Assembly: GCA_000507305.1 (NCBI GenBank)
Contig: DF240049.1
Span: forward strand, 2,277-66,276
Length of the DNA: 64,000 nt
Direction of reading: 5' to 3'
Origin: Breviolum minutum Mf 1.05b.01
Taxonomy: Eukaryota; Sar; Dinophyceae; Suessiales; Symbiodiniaceae
Position numbers and translations under genes: made by a program. Below the pieces are notes generated by a model. It had not been told where the DNA came from. It saw only the letters and a program-made list of their open reading frames with translations, and did no database searches. Below are positions 56,961 through 64,000 of this stretch, piece by piece; the stretch's first letter is position 1; every line of letters starts with the position of its first letter.

Positions 56961-57194
56961 CTCCAATCATTTTGCTCCGATTTTCCTGCCGATCTTCAAA
57001 CATCACATGGGGTTGTGGGGCCTTGGTTTGGCTATGAACATTTCTTAAGTCAGAAACCATCCAAAGAGCAAACAGGTGCCAAAGGGCAGAGGCGCTTGCT
57101 GGGTGAAATATTTCATATTTTACCCATCTGTATTTTGAGTTTATCTTTTTGGGAAAATCATTTACAACAACTATCTGAAATGGGGGGATGTCAC

Positions 57195-57262
57195 GCGACG
57201 TCGAATCATCAGTGTCCATATCAAATCCCATGTGGAACTCAAAAAGTGACCGAACAAAACCT
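57195..57262 (-). CDS. Unrecognised exon
   Basis: This exon of about 68 nt follows CATTTCAG and encodes GFVRSLFEFHMGFDMDTDDS then TS, with donor GTGACA. The frame upstream (LRIRLRSDSEQHFR) is also protein-like, so the exon may start earlier. The family is not recognised. Confidence 0.4.
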
Positions 57263-58444
57263 CTGAAATGTTGCTCGGAATCACTTCTCAGCCTGATTCT
57301 TAACCCAACTGTATACCCACGTCTCAATCGTATAAATAGCCTTCAAATCGTCACTAACTGTTTCTTTTTGGGTTCATGACTTTAAGTTTATCAGTGACGA
57401 CACGAAAAACCGTGTTGCTTATCAAACTGCATCCATTTTTTGACTTCGCAACCAAGACGCCGCCGCAGCCCAGCCATTCGATCGGAAATGATTCATCCTC
57501 AGGGGTTGCGAGGCTCTGCTAGATGAATGTTCCTCCCTTATATCGAGGATAAAAGACTGACCTCCGTTTTTTGGGCTGATGGATAGCAAGACCACCCCTT
57601 CTCAGTAGGGAAATCGGCTTTACTGTGATATCAATACATATGGGTCAACATCCTTGTGTCCAATCAAGGGTTGGGACGATGCAGCAAAACACACAAAAGA
57701 ATCCGCACAACGATTGGTGCGGTACAACGGTCCAAACCAACCATCTCACCAACCAATGGATGCAACCCTGAAATAGGCGAAAAAAAATCACATTTACCGC
57801 TCAACTACCTGTAGCTACCTTTTTGGGAGGACGTCACTACTAACATCTCGGCCGCCTATTTTTTCAGGTGCGAGCCAGCTGTAAAAGCAGCGCCAATGGG
57901 AACATCTGAAGCTTCCCCAAAGCTACTCAAAAATCTGCTTCAACTTTAACACAACTTCACAACTGTACCAAATCAAAACACCATGACCATGCCCTTTTGG
58001 TGTTTGCTGCTGCTTTTTTTTGAGATTTGAAACGAACATATCAAGCCAAGGAACGCGAATTTGTAGTACTCTCTCACAATATCATGATCTCGTTCAGCTT
58101 TGCAGCAATCACGACGTCCGAGACCTCCAAAAGGATTCGACGTCCGGTGTCGGTTGAGCTGGGAGATTGGGAACATGGAGAAGTCATGCTACGAATCTCA
58201 GAAAGCTGAAGTCAAAAAAATGCAGCTGAAGATGAATTAGATTTGCTCGTTTCACGTCAGGGAGAAAAAAACCAAAACAAATGCCCCCGAAGCTATCTAC
58301 CAAATCAAAGTAGTAAAGTCATACAAGAATCGGCCACAAAAAACCGACAACCAATCTTTATGCACTACAACCCACCGGTTGAAATTCATCAACTGATTGA
58401 TCAGTTCTGTTCTCCTGGCGTTTGGGCTGCCCCACCAAACTCAC

Positions 58445-58510
58445 CAACATAGAGCTTGACAGCGCTATGCTTAGCAAAGCATGCACCGGTCAGATATGGA
58501 TGTCTTAAAA
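58445..58510 (-). CDS. Unrecognised exon with canonical splice sites
   Basis: This 66-nt exon lies between CATCTCCAG and a consensus donor GTGAGT. It encodes LRHPYLTGACFAKHSAVKLY. The family is not recognised. Confidence 0.4.
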
Positions 58511-58809
58511 CTGGAGATGCCCCCAAAAATCCAAGAATCAACCAGTCAATTGGGCTACACAATTTTGAGACACCCCCCATTTTAAGAGTTTCAGGAATCA
58601 CAAGCTCATATTTCCAAACTCCTCATTCAGGGGTTTATATAAATTTGATATTTTCACCAATGAAATGACAGTGGAAAAACGTAGAAATGATTGGAACTAA
58701 AATAATCTACTCATGTCAAAGCTATTCATGTCACATCTGAAATTAAAGGGCTGTCCCTAAATCCTGTGATCCTTTCGTGGTAAAACTTTACTGGCACGCT
58801 AACCCTATT

Positions 58810-58910
58810 CTCACTCAGCCAATGGACCCTGAGATAAAAGTCTAAATTTTATTTTTCCTACTAAACATGTGATCCCAGAAAGCTTAAAGTTTAGCCATTG
58901 GCTGAGTGAG
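58810..58910. mobile_element. Inverted-repeat element with perfect 16-bp ends
   Basis: CTCACTCAGCCAATGG (58810-58825) and its exact reverse complement CCATTGGCTGAGTGAG (58895-58910) enclose about 70 bases. No clear flanking direct repeat was found. It has no reading frame. Confidence 0.55.
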
Positions 58911-60010
58911 TATTTCAATGATTCCTTTTTGGGAAACTGGGACATACCCAAATTGCCACCCACCCTATGTTTGTTTTTGGCACAACCTTTTCATTTTAGG
59001 ATTCAACTCTACATACTTTGTACTACCATTTGGAGGGGGACCTATGGGTCGGCAGTTTTGTGGTTGAACAAAAACCTACAACGCAGGTTTAAGCGACATT
59101 GGAAAATAGTCTTTTTTCGTCTCACGGCTTCGGACATGCAAAATCAGCTGAACAGTTCTGGACCCCCCAAACTTTTCGATGTGGATATATATTCATAGTT
59201 ACATTCAACTAGGGTGATTTATAGGGTTGTATCAACTTCAATATCTCAGTCACTAAACCAGGTTTCACTAGTCAAACCTTTCTTTGAGATTAGATCTTTG
59301 GAATGTTTTCGGCAGAGACAATCCCGCAAAACATCAAACAAATCACCCGATTTGTGAGTCTCTAAAACGGGCATTGGGGTCTCCTAGAATGAATCATTGC
59401 CAAGAGTTTTTTTTTTTTTTGTGGTGGAATTTTGAGACAAAAATTCCCAACATACCAGCAAAGCGTGGGAAATCTGTAGGATAACTTCTTCCATCCTCAA
59501 GGTGCATCAACAAGGCAACACCAAACATTCAACGTCGAGGAACAAATTGCCAAATGTGAAGATCTCTCCAAGTATCATAGAGACCTGGCAGCAGCGTGGA
59601 ATCTGTGGTAAGATTCGATCTCATATTCGGGGTGATGTTATCTCAGGTTCCAGTTGTTTTTCTTTTCGGTGAAACTCAGGCACCAAAGTTTCAAAAAAAC
59701 CGCCAAGGGGATACCATTATCTTCATCACCACAATCCTGTTGTTTTGTATGCTTTGAATGGGTTCAATTTGATGCATGTGTTTTTCTTGCAAGTTTTTGA
59801 GTATTTATCCAAATCTTCCAATCAACTATCAACTAAAAATCTGGGGACTCTTGGTTCATAGCTGTTCTGATATAACTCTCCAACAAATGTATAGTTGATT
59901 TGTGACAAGGGTAATCAAACCGAAAGGAAAAGGAGAAACATCTACAAATCACCATTTTTTGGCTTCCATGTTAATTTTTCAGGAGTGTACATTTGAATGA
60001 TACTAGTTGA

Positions 60011-60164
60011 TGGCTCAGAAATCAAGCTAACGAAAATGAAGGTTTGTAGTTTCTCTCACTAGGGTGTAATTTCGTTACGGGAGCACCGTTTGACCAACCA
60101 ACCAGTTTTCCAACCCAATCTTCGTCAAAATGATCTCCAATATCAGACCAAAACGCCCTTGGCC
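60011..60164 (-). CDS. Unrecognised exon
   Basis: After a GTGTAG acceptor the frame reads WKRPRAFWSDIGDHFDEDWV, GKLVGWSNGAPVTKLHPSE and RNYKPSFS to a possible donor GTTAGC. The Trp- and Asp-rich sequence is strongly protein-like. An overlapping frame from an ATG upstream (MVAVAVLRWLAASSS) is open too but ends early. The family is not recognised. It is the highest minus-strand exon before the strand change. Confidence 0.5.
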
Positions 60165-60910
60165 GTTTCCACTACACGCTACATGAGTAGAAGAAGACGC
60201 AGCCAGCCATCTCAGCACAGCAACCGCAACCATTGAGAACATTTCTTGATTGGGCAATGTTTTTCAAAGGGAAAAGTTTGGTACCCTTGGAAGAGTACCC
60301 GAAATGTGTTTTTTACCATGTACCTTCCAACCCTATGGGTTCAAAAAAGGGGTGCAATAAGGGGGGAAGATTTGGGGAACAAACTGCCTTTCCCAAACTC
60401 TCTACCCTCCCTTGGGCTCACTTTGGAGTCGATGATTTTTCTCCATCAATTTTCCCATCCCTGGGGGGTGACCGTTTTATTTCCCAAAACTGGCCTAATT
60501 TCATCCGTTCCACAGTTCCAAAATATGCATTGCTTCCAGTGTCACCAGCAAAGTCCCATGGATCCTTAGTGTGAAGGCTGGGCCCCAAAGGTTTGCAACA
60601 CATGTTTTCATGTTGGAAAAAACAGTTGACAACGACATATTCCTCGCATATGGTGGTTTACACTAGTAGGGAAGTGAAACAAAAATCAGCCCAAAAAGCA
60701 AACAAGGATTTAGTAGCAAGCAATTGGCATCACTTTGCTGAGTTAATCCCCCTCTTCGCTACACAAACAAGGATGCTTTTCTTGATCCAAAGTCGACAGT
60801 AACGTAGAAAACATCGCTGTCATTGTGACAGCTGGATGTTGTAATAAAAAATACGCATTGCAATGCATGATTCTAAACGAAACAACTGCTGAGTAAAACT
60901 TCAACGGCTA

Positions 60911-60919
60911 TGATGATCT

Positions 60920-60988
<69 letters not shown>

Positions 60989-61382
60989 CGATGACGACGA
61001 CGTTGACGATGACGTTGAGTTGACGAGATGATGATGANNNNNNNNNNNNNNNNNNNNNNNNNNNNNNNNNNNNNNNNNNNNNNNNNNNNNNNNNNNNNNN
61101 NNNNNNNNNNNNNNNNNNNNNNNNNNNNNNNNNNNNNNNNNNNNNNNNNNNNNNNNNNNNNNNNNNNNNNNNNNNNNNNNNNNNNNNNNNNNNNNNNNNN
61201 NNNNNNNNNNNNNNNNNNNNNNNNNNNNNNNNNNNNNNNNNNNNNNNNNNNNNNNNNNNNNNNNNNNNNNNAGTTGTCGAGATCGATGATCATGATGATG
61301 ACTGATGATGATGATGATGATGATCGTATGATGACTGATGATATGATGATGATGATGATATGATATGATGATGACTGATGAC

Positions 61383-61422
<40 letters not shown>

Positions 61423-61434
61423 ATGATTATGATT

Positions 61435-61476
<42 letters not shown>

Positions 61477-61584
61477 ATGATGATGATGATGATGATGATT
61501 ATGATGATGACGATGATGATGACGATGATGAAGATGAAGATGAAGACGAAGATGATGAGGATGATGATGATGATGATGATGATG

Positions 61585-61660
<76 letters not shown>

Positions 61661-61662
61661 GT
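60911..61662. repeat. Long GAT microsatellite interrupted by assembly gap
   Basis: GAT/ATG triplets run from 60911 to 61037 and from about 61282 to 61662, with scattered GAC, GAA and ATT variants. They create fake poly-Met, poly-Asp, poly-His and poly-Ser frames. The real length is unknown because of the gap. Confidence 0.95.
61038..61271. other. Assembly gap
   Basis: 234 consecutive N within the GAT repeat. The assembler probably failed to cross the microsatellite. Confidence 1.
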
Positions 61663-62061
61663 ACGATTGTGGGTATGTTGTGTTGCTCAGCTTGACAGGA
61701 AATTGGTATTCCGTTTGAAGGATGATAAAGTGGTTTAGTGGTTTTAGAGTTCTGCTTTGATTTTCCCTACGTTTTATGTTTATACATGTTGTTTTTTGAT
61801 GACATGTTTTTGAAGTGGCTGCATATAAGGACACAGGCGAGACACAACTTTCCACCGATTTAGGATGATCCGGACCGGTAAATCATGGGATTCACTACCA
61901 AACTCAACTGGTTGTTGGTGGATTTTTTCCATGACATTTTGCATTTCCAAAATTGACATTAAATTGATATGTTGGATGAAATTTGCTCATGACATCATTG
62001 AACTGGCGATCCAAAAAAGGTTGACCCCAAAAAAATTGATGCTTGGTAGCCTACTTTTCAG

Positions 62062-62509
62062 ACATATCAATATCCACATGTCACACGAAGCCATCTCAAA
62101 ACATTGCAAAGCAAGTGTCATAGGTGTGAACTTCCACACCCAAGCAGGCCTCAATTCAGGATGGCATTTTCTTCTCACGTTTCAAGTAAGTTTTTGTTCC
62201 AAATCCAATGCACCTCATGAGATTTCACAATTTTAGGTGTTGGCTTGTGAAGCGACAAAAGCGGAAAAGCGTGCCGGAGCTGAGCTGCTTTTTGATTTAG
62301 TAAGGACAGTTATGCCAAGCTCCGTTTATCCGTACCCCCAAAAAACCAATGATTAGGTGAACACAGACCTACGAGTACCGCCGTGTCTCATGCACGCACT
62401 CGAAACGGAAAGACTTCAATCTTGGGAAAAATCCATCATCCTTCAGTTTCAATCGAAGTATAGAGATCTAAAAGGACTTGCACTTCACCTCCAAAATTTG
62501 AAACTTCAG
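62062..62509 (+). CDS. Unrecognised plus-strand gene, three consecutive exons
   Basis: Three exons join in phase with canonical GT-AG introns: 62062-62185 (HINIHMSHEAISKHCKASVI, then NSGWHFLLTFQ; donor GTAAGT), 62237-62299 (VLACEATKAEKRAGAELLFD then L; donor GTAAGG) and 62357-62509 (VNTDLRVPPCLMHALETERL, QSWEKSIILQFQSKYRDLKG, LALHLQNLKLQ; donor GTCATT). The introns are 51 and 57 nt. The charged helical sequence suggests a coiled-coil or helical-bundle protein. A possible next exon at 62717-62769 would encode RRKQQSWRASRVLPIPK. The family is not recognised. The surrounding large genes are on the opposite strand. Confidence 0.6.
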
Positions 62510-62903
62510 GTCATTCGGTTGATGGTTCAGAAACTTTGCACCAGTTGAGATAAAACCCTGTCATATTATGTCATATCAACTGGTGCATGATTTCTTCCCA
62601 CCATCAACAGTTGTAAAAAGAGGGACTTTTCTTTCTTTTCCGGGTAACCTGCTGGTCAACCTACTCGTAAAATGCTTCCAAGGTGCATCATTTCCACCCC
62701 CAGGCATGTTCCTGAGCGGCGAAAACAGCAAAGCTGGAGGGCTTCCAGAGTACTCCCGATTCCCAAATGGTATGCAGAACAAATTGATGGTATATGGACA
62801 ACAAACCGCAAGTCAAGGATGTTGTTCATATGAAAAAATGGAGACTTTTTTTTGAGAACTGACTTGTGGAACGAGATGGACTTTTTTTTTCAGACAGCCA
62901 TAT

Positions 62904-62966
62904 ATAGCAATATATCATATACCCCCCATGCATAGCAATATATCATATACCCCCCATGCATAGCAA
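62904..62966. repeat. 28-bp tandem repeat
   Basis: Two perfect copies of a 28-bp unit (start ATAGCAATATATC, end ATACCCCCCATGC) plus a partial third lie at 62904-62931, 62932-62959 and 62960-62966. Likely intron or intergenic. Confidence 0.9.
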
Positions 62967-63164
62967 TTTGTCAACTCACATCTTCATAGCAAGTTGCGAC
63001 CCTTTGCTCGTATGGAACATGCTAAGTACCTTCCAGTGCGCTACCCTAATGAGCCAGTCCTACGAATCAACTAGGGTGTGCGTGCCTCATTTGACGTATA
63101 AAATTGGCGAATTCCGCAGCAAAACTGCTTGATTTACTTGGAAACTCACGGGTTTATTGAGTGG

Positions 63165-63345
63165 GCCCCTGTCCCAAATTTTTGAGTCTCCATTTGATAT
63201 TTGATAGCCCAGATTCGTAGGGTTCGGATAGATGTAGCTCGCAGTCCCTGAAGGCAGACTGCAAGGGGAAATCGACTAGAAAAAGAGCTTCGGATCCCAA
63301 ATGATAACTCAAGCGACAAAAATCAACACCCCTTTGATACTTTGA
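63165..63345 (-). CDS. Possible coding patch, strand uncertain
   Basis: A minus-strand frame (SYHLGSEALFLVDFPLQ, SAFRDCELHLSEPYESG) looks protein-like, with an acceptor CCTTGCAG inside. The plus strand also offers a short frame (IRRVRIDVARS), and the neighbouring gene is plus-strand. No family is recognised. Confidence 0.25.
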
Positions 63346-63399
63346 TATGACATTTAAGTTCCTATGATAGTTGATAAGAGTAGTTATGAACACATATAC

Positions 63400-64000
63400 C
63401 CCGGTGATGTTTTTTTTTTACCATTGCATCCTAAGAGGTGGTATTTTCACTCCCAAATTATGGGGTTTGTTTATATCACAAAAAATCACCCTTTAAATAC
63501 CATTGAAGCCTAGGGTTTTCCAACCATCCACGGAATTTCCATCTTCCAACTCAAGGAACAAATGGGTAGAGGGTGAAAGGACATGTCACAAACTATTGAA
63601 CCTAAATTCATGTGGCAGCTACTTTTGAAGGTGCCGAGGCTATTTATTTTTGCCAATATCAATCTGGCGATGGTGTTGTTTTCCTACAGGCAATTGCCAT
63701 CGTTTAGTATGGGATAGAAGGTGGTTATAATTTTGATCATTTGCTCGTTACTAAAGCAACTTCCAGTAAACTTATTGAAAATCATCGACATATGACTTAT
63801 CGACCTGGTTTTTGATTGTTGCTCTCATGAGCCTCATACTTTTCGTCCAAAGACAGCAATGGTACCTTGTCAGTGGAGGTTTCTTTATAATTCATAAATT
63901 CATACTAAAGGATCTGCTCCTTGATTCAACATGCCCAGTTCTCGATCCAACATCAAAATTCATCAAATCAAAATTAGTGAATTAACCCCGAAGGATCAGT
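63400..64000. other. No gene seen at window end
   Basis: AT-rich, intron-like sequence with T-runs. No supported exon or repeat. Confidence 0.35.

Noticed and set aside
60901..61855. Frames encoding poly-His, poly-Asp, poly-Met and poly-Ser
   Set aside because: They arise from the GAT repeat and run through the N gap.
61865..62236. Plus-strand 123-codon frame taken as a single gene
   Set aside because: Only the part from 62062 is supported as exon; the start and end of the open frame lie in intron sequence.
1..64000. CRISPR array, rRNA, integrase or phage genes
   Set aside because: No regularly spaced repeats, rRNA-like blocks or such protein signatures were seen. tRNA genes were not found by eye, but a covariance-model scan was not possible.

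Overview
This window looks like nuclear DNA of a eukaryotic alga or protist. It is AT-leaning and full of homopolymer runs, microsatellites and small inverted-repeat elements. Its genes are broken into many short exons, 18 to about 150 nt. No bacterial operon, rRNA, CRISPR array or phage signal was seen. Two minus-strand genes could be rebuilt exon by exon because their protein families are well known. Their splice junctions are telling: acceptors are almost all AG, but donors are a mixture of GT, GC and at least one GA. That mixture is known from dinoflagellates, including Symbiodiniaceae and syndinians. Almost all convincing exons lie on one strand, which fits the one-way gene clusters of dinoflagellates. 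The lineage call is inference, not proof. A 234-base N gap marks this as a draft scaffold.

Layout. 1-1100: repeat-rich end with C-rich and G-rich minisatellites in opposite orientation around GTT microsatellites, then an almost pure A/T stretch. 1600-5200: a compositionally different island, open in several frames on both strands, with no recognised protein. 5.7-8.5 kb: unrecognised minus-strand coding patches. About 10.0-23.3 kb (minus): a Prp4-like CMGC protein kinase, with a proline-rich exon upstream. 26-33.3 kb (minus): isolated exons of one or more unrecognised genes, possibly partly the N-terminal region of the kinase. 35.15-36.95 kb (minus): the 3' part of an unrecognised, helix-rich gene. 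40.4-51.1 kb (minus): a tubulin polyglutamylase of the TTLL family, nearly complete across its catalytic domain. 54.8-60.2 kb (minus): further unrecognised exons. 60.9-61.7 kb: a long GAT microsatellite interrupted by the gap. 62.0-62.8 kb: plus-strand exons of an unrecognised gene, so a strand switch may lie near the GAT tract.

How the genes work together: the TTLL enzyme would modify tubulin of cilia or flagella, and the Prp4-like kinase would act on the spliceosome. They share a strand but no evident pathway, and nothing suggests a functional cluster. Most remaining sequence is intron or intergenic DNA. It contains at least four kinds of roughly 100-bp inverted-repeat element; one has a perfect 10-bp flanking direct repeat.
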